Below, in pieces: positions 56,185 through 64,000 of a stretch of 64,000 nucleotides of DNA. The stretch spans positions 1 to 64,000 of the forward strand of contig JAPPLW010000103.1 of the NCBI GenBank assembly GCA_028819345.1, in the 5' to 3' direction. Made by a program: the position numbers and the translations under genes. Source of the stretch: a bacterium. Lineage in GTDB: Bacteria; Actinomycetota; Acidimicrobiia; Spongiisociales; ZC4RG35. The first letter of the stretch is position 1, and each line of letters opens with the position of its first letter. Below the pieces are notes generated by a model. That model did not search any database and was not told the DNA's origin. It saw only the letters and a program-made list of their open reading frames with translations.

Positions 56185-58028
56185 ACAGTGAGCGCCGAGG
56201 TCCAGAGTTGACGCATGGGGTCGATCCGGTCACATTCTCCATTCTCTCCAGCGCCTTCGTCAGCCTGGTGGACGAGATGGTGGAGGCGCTGCGGGACGCC
56301 TGCCTGTCGTTCGTGATCTACTGCGGAGACGTCAGCGGAGGGATGCTCAACGCCAGGGGTGAACTGGTCGCCCAGGGCACCCGGGATGTGGCGGTCCATG
56401 TCGGGGCGCTCCAACCCAGCACGCAGTCGGTGATCGAGGACTTCGCCGAGGTGGAGGGAGGGATCGAGGAGGGGGACGTCTTTGCCTTCAACGAACCCTA
56501 CCGGGGAGGGACGCACCTTCCCGACATGACCTTCATCAGCCCGATCTTCTGGGAGGGCCAACTCATCGCCTTCACCGCCACCAAGGGACACTGGTCGGAT
56601 GTGGGCGGCCCCACTCCGGGCTCCATGAATGCGCTGGCTTTGGACATCTATGCCGAGGGGTTGGTTATTCCCCCGCTCAAGGTGGTTTCCCGGCGTGTGA
56701 TCCGCCATGACGTGAAGAACCTGATAATGGCCAACATCCGCCTGCCGGTCAATTCGACCGGTGACCTGATCGCTCACATCGAGGCGGCCCGGGTGGGGGA
56801 GAGTCGTCTCCACACCCTCATAGAGAAGTACGGGTTGGAGACTGTGGTGGGCTCCATGGAGGGGACGCTCGACCATTCCGAGCGCGAACTGGCCGCCGAG
56901 ATCCTCCGGTGCCCCGAGGGCACCTGGGAGACCGATGACTTTATCGACTACGACCCCCAGGCGCCCGAGGATGGTCCGGTGAAGGTCTCTCTCAAGATGA
57001 CCATCCAGCACGACCCCCCGCGGGTCATCTATGACATGACAGGGTCCGGGCCGCCCGTGCAGTCGGGCATGAACGGCACCCGCGGCTCCACCACCGGAGC
57101 GCTGGTGGCCGGCACCAAGTACATCTTTCCCAAGCCCCTGATGAATGCCGGGTGGCTGCGCATCATCAAGGCGATATTTCCCGAGACCAGCGTGGTGAAC
57201 GCGGTCCGGCCCTACGCAGTGTGCGGGGAGGTGTCGGGGGCCTACGAGAAGACCACCGCCTGCGTCCAGCGGGTGTGGGCGAAGGTGGCGCCCCGACGAT
57301 CCTTCGCCGGGAATTTCAACCTCGAGTACGTGGTGGCCGGCGGGGTGGACGACCGTCCCGGCCGGCACAACAATTACTTCGTCTACTACCACTGGCACAC
57401 CGGCGGCTGGGGGGGAAAGTTTGGAGCGGACGGACGCGACTGCGGCGCCGCCATCTTCGGACTTGGCATACTGAACCAGTCGAGCGAGGTGATCGAGAGG
57501 ATGTGGCCGGTCACCTTCGACCGCCTGGCGCCGGTCACCGACTCCATGGGCGCCGGACAGTGGCGAGGAGGGGCGGGGCTGGAGTCGGTGCTCCGGGCCG
57601 AGAACGCCGGAGGCGTGCGGCTGTCATACATCGCCGACCGGGGAGAGGAAGGCCCCGGGGGACCCCGCGGGCTGTTCGGAGGGGAGGACGGGATCCCCAT
57701 CCGGGTCGCCAAGCATGTGGGCACCGACCAAGAGGAAAACCTTCCCATCTACTTCGCCGACGAGTTCGTGGGCCAGCACGGCAACTTCTATCACGTCTCG
57801 TCGGGAGGCGGCGGGTACGGCGATCCACTGGAAAGGGAGCCGGAAGCCGTGCTGGAGGACGTGCTGGACAGGTACGTCTCGATCGAGTCGGCGCTCGGTG
57901 ACTACGGAGTGGTGATCGAGGTTCGGGACGCCGATCTTCTTGACTACCTGATAGACGTCGAAGCAACCCAAGACTTGCGGGCCGAATTGCGCGCCGCCCG
58001 ATTGAACACAGGAGAGAAACTGCCATGA
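56181..58028 (+). CDS. Hydantoinase B/oxoprolinase-family subunit (HyuB-like)
   Basis: DPVTFSILSSAFVSLVDEMVEALRDACLSFVI; NEPYRGGTHLPDMTFISPIF; SSGGGGYGDPLEREPEAV. Confidence 0.92.
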   Translation: MNSERRGPELTHGVDPVTFSILSSAFVSLVDEMVEALRDACLSFVIYCGDVSGGMLNARGELVAQGTRDVAVHVGALQPSTQSVIEDFAEVEGGIEEGDVFAFNEPYRGGTHLPDMTFISPIFWEGQLIAFTATKGHWSDVGGPTPGSMNALALDIYAEGLVIPPLKVVSRRVIRHDVKNLIMANIRLPVNSTGDLIAHIEAARVGESRLHTLIEKYGLETVVGSMEGTLDHSERELAAEILRCPEGTWETDDFIDYDPQAPEDGPVKVSLKMTIQHDPPRVIYDMTGSGPPVQSGMNGTRGSTTGALVAGTKYIFPKPLMNAGWLRIIKAIFPETSVVNAVRPYAVCGEVSGAYEKTTACVQRVWAKVAPRRSFAGNFNLEYVVAGGVDDRPGRHNNYFVYYHWHTGGWGGKFGADGRDCGAAIFGLGILNQSSEVIERMWPVTFDRLAPVTDSMGAGQWRGGAGLESVLRAENAGGVRLSYIADRGEEGPGGPRGLFGGEDGIPIRVAKHVGTDQEENLPIYFADEFVGQHGNFYHVSSGGGGYGDPLEREPEAVLEDVLDRYVSIESALGDYGVVIEVRDADLLDYLIDVEATQDLRAELRAARLNTGEKLP

Positions 58029-59380
58029 CAGACGCCCGATCAAAGTTCGTAGACCTGTACACGCAACGCACGCCAGGATCTCTGCGACTCTACGAGGAGG
58101 CTAGGAGACACCTTCCTGGCGGCGTCCCCGGAAACGCCGGATTCCGCCCCCCGTATCCCCTGTATGTGGAAGGGGCGCGGGGCCCCTTTCTGTGGGATGT
58201 GGACGGGAACCGATACATCGACTCGTTGATCGGGGGAGGCCCTCACATCCTGGGACATTCGCCGCCCGCGGTGATGGATGCGGTGGCGAAGCAACTCTCC
58301 TCCGGCACCAGCACCATCGCACCCTCTCCCAACAACCTGGTTCTGGCGGAGAAGATTCGAAAGCACATGCCGCACATGGAGATGATCCGCTTCGTCCACA
58401 CCGGCTCGGAGGCGGTGCACATGTCGATGCGGGTCGCCCGCGCCTTCACCGGCCGCCAGAAGATCGGCAAATTCGAGGGTAATTTCCACGGCGGGTACGA
58501 CAACCTACTGGTTAGCGGGACGTCCTTCGCCGGACCCGAGGAGCGCCCGGTCTCCCTTCCGGAGGGGGCCGGGATACCCCAGAGCGTTCTGGACGACACC
58601 GTGGTCCTCCCGTACAACAACACGGACGCCGCGGTGGCCCTGATCGAGGAACACGCCTCGGAGTTGGCCGGTGTGGTGGTTGAAGCGGTGGGGGGGACGT
58701 GGATGGCGGGGATAGTGGCCGACCAGAGGTTCCTGGAGGCGCTTCGGGAGGTTACCGCTCGCCACGGCATCCTGCTGATCTTCGATGAGGTGATCACGGG
58801 GTTCAGGGTCGCCTTGGGGGGAAGCACCGCGGTCACCGGAGTCACCCCGGACCTGGTGGCGCTGGCCAAGACCATCGGAGGAGGACTTCCGATGGGCGCC
58901 TTCGGAGGACGCCGGGACGTCATGGACCAGGTCGTCACTCCTCCCCGGGACGCCGACGACAGGCGGGTCACCATCTTCCAGTCGGGGACCTTCCAGACCA
59001 ACCTGGCCTCGCTGGCGGCGGGGATTGCCATGTTGTCGGAACTGGAGAAACCCGGCGTCTACGAGAACCTCGAGGAGACCGGCGAGCAGGTGCGAAAGGG
59101 CATCGAGAAGATCGGCGCCAACCAGGGACTGCCGGTCCAGGCCACCGGCCAGGGCCCCATCTTCGGGGTTTACTTCGCTGAAGAACCGGTGCGCACCATC
59201 CGCGATGTGCTGGCCAGCGACCGGGAGATGGCGGGGACCTTCTACCTGGGGCTGGTGGCCCACGGGATATACATCACCCCCTATCACCTCGGCTTCACCA
59301 ACGCTGCCCAGAGCCAGGCCGAGATCGATCAGGTGCTGGAAGTCTGCCAGCGGGTGATGGAGACCATCAAGGAGGACTGA
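58025..59380 (+). CDS. Class III PLP aminotransferase (glutamate-1-semialdehyde aminomutase-like)
   Basis: LPGGVPGNAGFRPPYPLYVEGARGPFLWDVDGNRYID; IFDEVITGFRVALGG; LAKTIGGGLPMGAFGG. Confidence 0.9.
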   Translation: MTDARSKFVDLYTQRTPGSLRLYEEARRHLPGGVPGNAGFRPPYPLYVEGARGPFLWDVDGNRYIDSLIGGGPHILGHSPPAVMDAVAKQLSSGTSTIAPSPNNLVLAEKIRKHMPHMEMIRFVHTGSEAVHMSMRVARAFTGRQKIGKFEGNFHGGYDNLLVSGTSFAGPEERPVSLPEGAGIPQSVLDDTVVLPYNNTDAAVALIEEHASELAGVVVEAVGGTWMAGIVADQRFLEALREVTARHGILLIFDEVITGFRVALGGSTAVTGVTPDLVALAKTIGGGLPMGAFGGRRDVMDQVVTPPRDADDRRVTIFQSGTFQTNLASLAAGIAMLSELEKPGVYENLEETGEQVRKGIEKIGANQGLPVQATGQGPIFGVYFAEEPVRTIRDVLASDREMAGTFYLGLVAHGIYITPYHLGFTNAAQSQAEIDQVLEVCQRVMETIKED

Positions 59381-59425
59381 CGGCTTGATCTGCACGCAGA
59401 CGCGACCAAAAAGGCCGGGACCGGA

Positions 59426-60658
59426 ATGAAGGGAATGCTCTCGGGTGTGACAGTCCTGGAACTGGGCCAGGTGATCGCCGGCACCTACGGTGGGATGATT
59501 CTTGCCGATCTGGGCGCCGAGGTGATCAAGATCGAGCCTTTCTGGGGCGATGCGGCCCGGAACCCGAAGATCACCCCGGTGGGATCCGAGAGCGCCATTC
59601 ACCTGCAGATGAACCGCGGGAAGAAGAGCATGGTGCTGGACCTCAAGAGCGAGGCGGGGCGAGAGATCTTCTGCGACCTCGTGGCCACCTCGGACGTGGT
59701 GATCGACAACTTCCGTCCCGGGGTCATGGAACGGCTGCGGATCGATCCTGAGAGTCTTTCCCGGCACAACCCCCGGATCATCACCGTCTCGATCACCGGC
59801 TTCGGCGCCACCGGGCCTGCCCGCGACCGTCCGGCCTTCGATCTGGTGGTGCAGGCTTACAGCGGCCTGCTGGACATGACCGGCCCCGGAGACGGACCCC
59901 CGGCGCGGGTTGGGATCCCCATAGCCGACATTTGCGGCGGGATCTTCACCGCCCTGGCGGTACTGGGCGCCCTGGTGGGCCGGGAGCTTCATGGAGAGGG
60001 CCAGCACGCCGACATCTCGATGCTCGATGCTTTGGTTTCCATGCTCTCCTATGACGCCTTCGACCACCTGAACACCGGGGCGGTGATCGAGCGGCGGGGG
60101 ACCGCCCATGCTCACATCGTGCCTTGGCAGGCCCTGGAGGTGAGGGATGGCTTCGTGGTGGTGGCAGCCCGGGGCGACAAGTTCTGGAGAAACCTGTGTG
60201 ACGCCATTGGGCGTCCCGACCTCAAGGAAGACCCGCGCACAAGGGACAACGCCGCCCGCCTGGAGCACCGGTCCTTCGTGGAGGAGATCCTGACCACCGA
60301 GTTCGCTCGCCGGACCAAGGCCGAATGGATGGAGATGACGGAGACATACGATCTCCCGGTGGCTCCGGTCAATGACATCGCCGAGGTGTTCACAGACCCA
60401 CAGGTCCTGGCGAGGGACATGGTGCGGCAGTACCGGCACCCCGTCCTGGGTGACCTCTCCTACCTGACCAGCCCCGTGAAGCTCAGCCGCTGGCGCCATC
60501 CGAACCAGTCCGCCCCCATGCTGGGTGAGCACACCGCCGAGGTACTGATGAAGAAGATGAACTACTCGCCCGAAGCGATCGAGGGGCTGGTCGACCAGGG
60601 CGTGGTGCACACGGCCGGGGACCATGACGGGAGAGTGGCTGCAGGGGTGGGATCATGA
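59426..60658 (+). CDS. CaiB/BaiF-family CoA-transferase
   Basis: GVTVLELGQVIAGTYGGMILADLGAEVIKIEPFWGD; NRGKKSMVLDLKSEAGREIF; DNFRPGVMERL. Confidence 0.92.
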   Translation: MKGMLSGVTVLELGQVIAGTYGGMILADLGAEVIKIEPFWGDAARNPKITPVGSESAIHLQMNRGKKSMVLDLKSEAGREIFCDLVATSDVVIDNFRPGVMERLRIDPESLSRHNPRIITVSITGFGATGPARDRPAFDLVVQAYSGLLDMTGPGDGPPARVGIPIADICGGIFTALAVLGALVGRELHGEGQHADISMLDALVSMLSYDAFDHLNTGAVIERRGTAHAHIVPWQALEVRDGFVVVAARGDKFWRNLCDAIGRPDLKEDPRTRDNAARLEHRSFVEEILTTEFARRTKAEWMEMTETYDLPVAPVNDIAEVFTDPQVLARDMVRQYRHPVLGDLSYLTSPVKLSRWRHPNQSAPMLGEHTAEVLMKKMNYSPEAIEGLVDQGVVHTAGDHDGRVAAGVGS

Positions 60659-61698
60659 CCGAAGGCGCCGGCCTCATCTCCTCGGTCACCTCGCCTCCCG
60701 TAAGCGACCGGGGCGACGGCTCCCCAGAGAGAGATGACGATCTTCACGGCTTGAACGACGCCCAACTCCTCGACATCTTCAAGACCATGTACACCATCCG
60801 GCGTTTCGAGGTTACGATGGAACGCGCCCATCTGGCCGGAGACCTGTATGGGCCTTTCCACTCCTCGATGGGACAGGAGGCGATCCCGGCAGGGGTGTGC
60901 GCCGCTCTCCGGACCGATGACGTGGTCACCTCCACTCATCGCGGCCACGGGCATGCGATTGCAAAGGGCGCCGAACTCGGACCGATCTGCGCTGAACTGT
61001 GGGGCAGGGCCACGGGGTACTGCGGGGGAAAGGGCGGATCGATGCACATCGTCAGCACCGAGCACGGGTTCATCGGTCAGAGTCCGATCATCGGAGGGAG
61101 CGGCCTGCTCGCCACCGGAGCGGCCCTGAGTTTCGACCTGACGGGGGATCCACGCGTGGCGGTGGCCTTCATGGGGGACGGGGCGGTCGGCCAGGGGGTC
61201 TTTCACGAGACGCTCAACCTGGCGGCCATCTGGCGCCTGCCTGCGGTGTTCGTGGTGGAGAACAACGGATACGCTCATTCCTTCCGGGCCGACCAGATGC
61301 AGCTGAACCCCGATATCGCGTCGCGGGCGGAAGGCTACGGGATGCCGGGGGTGGTGGTGGACGGGATCGACGTCTTCTCGGTGTATGCGGCGGCGGAGGC
61401 CGCGGTGGCCAGGGCGCGAGCCGGGGATGGCCCGACCCTGATCGAGGCCAAGTGCTACCGGTGGCGCGGGCACAATCTGGGCGACGCCGAGCATCTCTAC
61501 CGGGAACGACAGGAGGTGGAGGAGGCCCGCGGGGACGATCCTCTCCAACGCTTCCGCCAGGCTGTGTCCCGCCGGCTGGAGCCCGCCGCCCTCGCCGGTG
61601 TGGAGGCCGCCGTGGACAAGGAGATCGATGATGCGGCCAGGTTCGCCGCCGAGTCTCCGTCGGCTGATCCCCGAACCGCGCTGGAGGGGAGCTACTGA
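60655..61698 (+). CDS. Thiamine-diphosphate-dependent dehydrogenase E1 alpha subunit
   Basis: FKTMYTIRRFEVTMERAHLAGDLYGPFHSSMGQEAIPAG; GGSMHI; GDGAVGQGVFHETLNLAAIWRLPAVFVVENNGYA (TPP motif). Confidence 0.92.
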   Translation: MTEGAGLISSVTSPPVSDRGDGSPERDDDLHGLNDAQLLDIFKTMYTIRRFEVTMERAHLAGDLYGPFHSSMGQEAIPAGVCAALRTDDVVTSTHRGHGHAIAKGAELGPICAELWGRATGYCGGKGGSMHIVSTEHGFIGQSPIIGGSGLLATGAALSFDLTGDPRVAVAFMGDGAVGQGVFHETLNLAAIWRLPAVFVVENNGYAHSFRADQMQLNPDIASRAEGYGMPGVVVDGIDVFSVYAAAEAAVARARAGDGPTLIEAKCYRWRGHNLGDAEHLYRERQEVEEARGDDPLQRFRQAVSRRLEPAALAGVEAAVDKEIDDAARFAAESPSADPRTALEGSY

Positions 61699-62690
61699 TG
61701 CGGGAGATCACCTTCATCGAGGCAGTGCGGGAGGCCCAGGCCGAGGCGCTGGTCTCCGACGACCGGGTGTTCATCATGGGCCAGGAGATCGGTTCCTACG
61801 GAGGGGTGTTCCGCGCCACCCAGGACTTCGTTCGCCGATTCGGCGATCACCGGGTACGCGACATGCCGATCGCCGAGCAGTCCATGCTGGGCGCTGGGGT
61901 GGGAGCGGCGGTGATGGGGATGCGGCCCATCGTCGAGGTCATGTTCATGGACTTCGTCGCCTGCGGGATGGACGCCATCGTGAATCACGCCGCCAAGATG
62001 CGCTACATGTCCGGTGACCAACTGCGGGCGCCGATGGTAATCCGGACCCAGGGGGGCTCCGGCACCCACCACGGCTCGCAGCACTCCCAGACCCTGGAGA
62101 GTTGGTTCCTGCACGTCCCCGGCCTGGCGGTGGTGGTGCCCTCCGTTCCCCAGGACGTCAAAGGGCTCTTCAAGACCTCGGTGGAACTGGAGCATCCGGT
62201 GCTGTTCGTCGAGCACCGGGCCCTTTACAGGACCACGGGACCGGTCACCGACCCGGTGGCGCCCATCCCGCTAGGAGAGGGAGTCGTCAGGCGTCGAGGG
62301 GAGGACGTCACCGTGGCTGCGGTGGGCAAGTCCGTCCATCAGGCCCTGGCGGCGGCCCTGGAGTTGGAGGAGGAGGGCGTGTCGGTGGAGGTGATCGACC
62401 TGAGGACCCTGGTGCCCATGGACGTCGAAATCGTCTTGGAGTCGCTCTCCCGCACCCATCGGTTGGTGGTGGCCCACGAAGCCGTGGAGAGAGGCGGCTG
62501 GGCGGGGGAGTTGGTTGCCAGGGTGGTGGCCGAGGGGTTCGACGAACTGGACGCGCCGCCCCTTCGGGCCGGCAGCAAGGCGACTCCCATTCCCTTCGCC
62601 CGCGAACTGGAAGCGGCCATGATCTCGGACGAGCGCCTGATCGCCAGGCGGATCCGGGAAAGTCTCGACCTGGCGGAGTACCCGGCATGA
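61698..62690 (+). CDS. Thiamine-diphosphate-dependent dehydrogenase E1 beta subunit
   Basis: REITFIEAVREAQAEALVSDDRVFIMGQEIGSYGGVFRATQDF...DMPIAEQSMLGAGVGAAVMGMRPIVEVMFMDF. Confidence 0.93.
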   Translation: MREITFIEAVREAQAEALVSDDRVFIMGQEIGSYGGVFRATQDFVRRFGDHRVRDMPIAEQSMLGAGVGAAVMGMRPIVEVMFMDFVACGMDAIVNHAAKMRYMSGDQLRAPMVIRTQGGSGTHHGSQHSQTLESWFLHVPGLAVVVPSVPQDVKGLFKTSVELEHPVLFVEHRALYRTTGPVTDPVAPIPLGEGVVRRRGEDVTVAAVGKSVHQALAAALELEEEGVSVEVIDLRTLVPMDVEIVLESLSRTHRLVVAHEAVERGGWAGELVARVVAEGFDELDAPPLRAGSKATPIPFARELEAAMISDERLIARRIRESLDLAEYPA

Positions 62691-64000
62691 CCAGGGCGGC
62701 GGTCGACATTGGGGGGACCTTCACCGACGTGGTGACGATCGACGAGTCCACCGGCCGCCTGGTCCAGGCAAAGGCCCTGACCACCTACCCCGATCCGACT
62801 CCCGGGTTTCTGGCGGCCCTCGCCAAAGCCACCGACCGCGACCGGTTGGAGACCGTCGGGTACGGCACCACGTTGGCCACCAATGCGGTCCTCACCCGCT
62901 CCGGAGCCAAGACTGCGCTTCTGACCACCCGGGGTTTCCGCGATGTGCTGGAAATACGTCGAACCCACCGCTCCACTCTCTTTGACATCTACGAGGAGAT
63001 CCCCGCGCCGATCGTGCCCCGGCCCCTCCGGTTCGAGATCCCCGAGAGGACCGCAGCGGATGGCAGCGAGGTGACGCCCCTCGACGAGCAGGCGGTCCGG
63101 GCCGTAGCCCGGAAGATCCGTCGAGCAGGGGTGGAGTCGATCGCGGTCTCCTACCTCTTCTCCTTCATGAACCCGGCCCATGAGCTGCGTACCCGGCAAA
63201 TCCTGGCCGAGGAACTGCCCGACCTCTCCGCCGACATAACCATCTCCTCGGAGGCGCTTCCCCTCCATCGCGAGTACGAGCGCACCAGCACCACGGTGAT
63301 GAACGCCTATCTGACTCCCCTGGTGAGGAGCTATTTCAGCCGGCTCCGCGCCGAGTTGGCGGAGAGCAAGCTGTATGTGTGGTTGCAGATGATGCAGTCC
63401 AACGGCGGTTTGGTGCGCCCCGACCGGGCTGCCTCTTTTCCCATCCTGACCCTTCTGTCGGGACCGGCCGGGGGTGTGATGGCCTCCGCCTATCTCGGAC
63501 GGTTGCTGGGGGAGACCCATCTGCTCACCCTGGACATGGGTGGGACGAGTTGTGATGTGGCCGGCATCACCGGCGGTGAGCCCGACACCCGCCTCGACTT
63601 CGAGATCGGCGGTTATTCGGTGTCGTACCCCACTCTGGACATCCACACCGTGGGCGCCGGCGGGGGGAGCATCGCCAAGGTGGATGGCTTCGGGAGGGTG
63701 TCGGTGGGCCCGGATTCGGCCGGATCGGATCCCGGACCGGCCTGCTACGGCCGGGGAGGGGAGCTGCCCACCGTTACCGACGCCAACCTGGTGTTGGGCG
63801 TCTACGACCCGGACTTTCAAATGGGCGGTGAGATATACCCCGACATCGACCTGGCGGCGCGCGCTATTGAAGAGCATGTCGGGAAGCCCTTGGGGATCTC
63901 GGTGGTCGACGCGGCGGTGGGGATCGTCAGGCTGGTCAATGCCAACATGATGCACGCCCTGCGCACCGTCTCCATCGAGCGGGGCCGGGACCCCCGCGAC
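62687..64000 (+). CDS. Second hydantoinase/oxoprolinase A-family subunit, 3'-truncated by window end
   Basis: ATG at 62687 (ATGA overlap); TRAAVDIGGTFTDVVTI; YGTTLATNAVLTRSG; TLDMGGTSCDVAGI; HTVGAGGGSIAKVD; open to the window edge, so absent from the ORF track. Confidence 0.92.
   Translation, partial: MTRAAVDIGGTFTDVVTIDESTGRLVQAKALTTYPDPTPGFLAALAKATDRDRLETVGYGTTLATNAVLTRSGAKTALLTTRGFRDVLEIRRTHRSTLFDIYEEIPAPIVPRPLRFEIPERTAADGSEVTPLDEQAVRAVARKIRRAGVESIAVSYLFSFMNPAHELRTRQILAEELPDLSADITISSEALPLHREYERTSTTVMNAYLTPLVRSYFSRLRAELAESKLYVWLQMMQSNGGLVRPDRAASFPILTLLSGPAGGVMASAYLGRLLGETHLLTLDMGGTSCDVAGITGGEPDTRLDFEIGGYSVSYPTLDIHTVGAGGGSIAKVDGFGRVSVGPDSAGSDPGPACYGRGGELPTVTDANLVLGVYDPDFQMGGEIYPDIDLAARAIEEHVGKPLGISVVDAAVGIVRLVNANMMHALRTVSIERGRDPRD

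Noticed and set aside
58505-60625. 706-aa minus-strand ORF
   Set aside because: Antisense to aminotransferase and CaiB genes; no domain features.
62339-63955. 538-aa minus-strand ORF
   Set aside because: Antisense to E1 beta and the truncated HyuA frame, which carries clear motifs on the plus strand.
1-64000. CRISPR arrays, rRNA, transposases, integrases, phage genes
   Set aside because: None recognised on either strand by direct reading.

Overview
This is a high-GC window with dense, operon-like gene packing, many ATGA start/stop overlaps, a NucS mismatch endonuclease and LxAC-type lipoproteins. It most likely comes from an actinobacterial chromosome (inference). I saw no rRNA, tRNA, CRISPR array, transposase or prophage.

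Five blocks stand out. (1) ~1-18.6 kb is a quaternary-amine catabolism island: corrinoid-dependent methyl transfer (pterin methyltransferase, 2Fe-2S/DUF4445 corrinoid activator, non-pyrrolysine MttB-family methyltransferase, MetF-like reductase), carnitine-to-betaine genes (BKACE enzyme, carnitine dehydrogenase-thioesterase fusion), a glycine-betaine ABC importer with a tandem-fused permease, and a BHMT-like homocysteine methyltransferase. (2) ~19-40 kb is mostly housekeeping: DinG with exonuclease, MetY, Hsp20, M50 and M20 peptidases, NucS, TPP riboswitch with thiB-thiP, YceI, an S51-like protein with a CysRS-type C-terminus, PurA, YcaQ, PurB. (3) ~40.1-45.2 kb is the most unusual locus: a ProX-type betaine-binding protein translationally coupled to a BCCT transporter, divergent from a gene joining a second ProX-type domain to a GluR0-like ligand-gated channel with a K+-type TVGYGD filter. 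(4) 45.2-47.5 kb carries msrA, an aminotransferase and a thioesterase. (5) ~47.7-64 kb is a Liv-type importer plus hydantoinase/oxoprolinase, class III aminotransferase, CaiB CoA-transferase and E1 alpha/beta catabolic operon that runs off the window. All calls come from reading translations and motifs; no database search was run.
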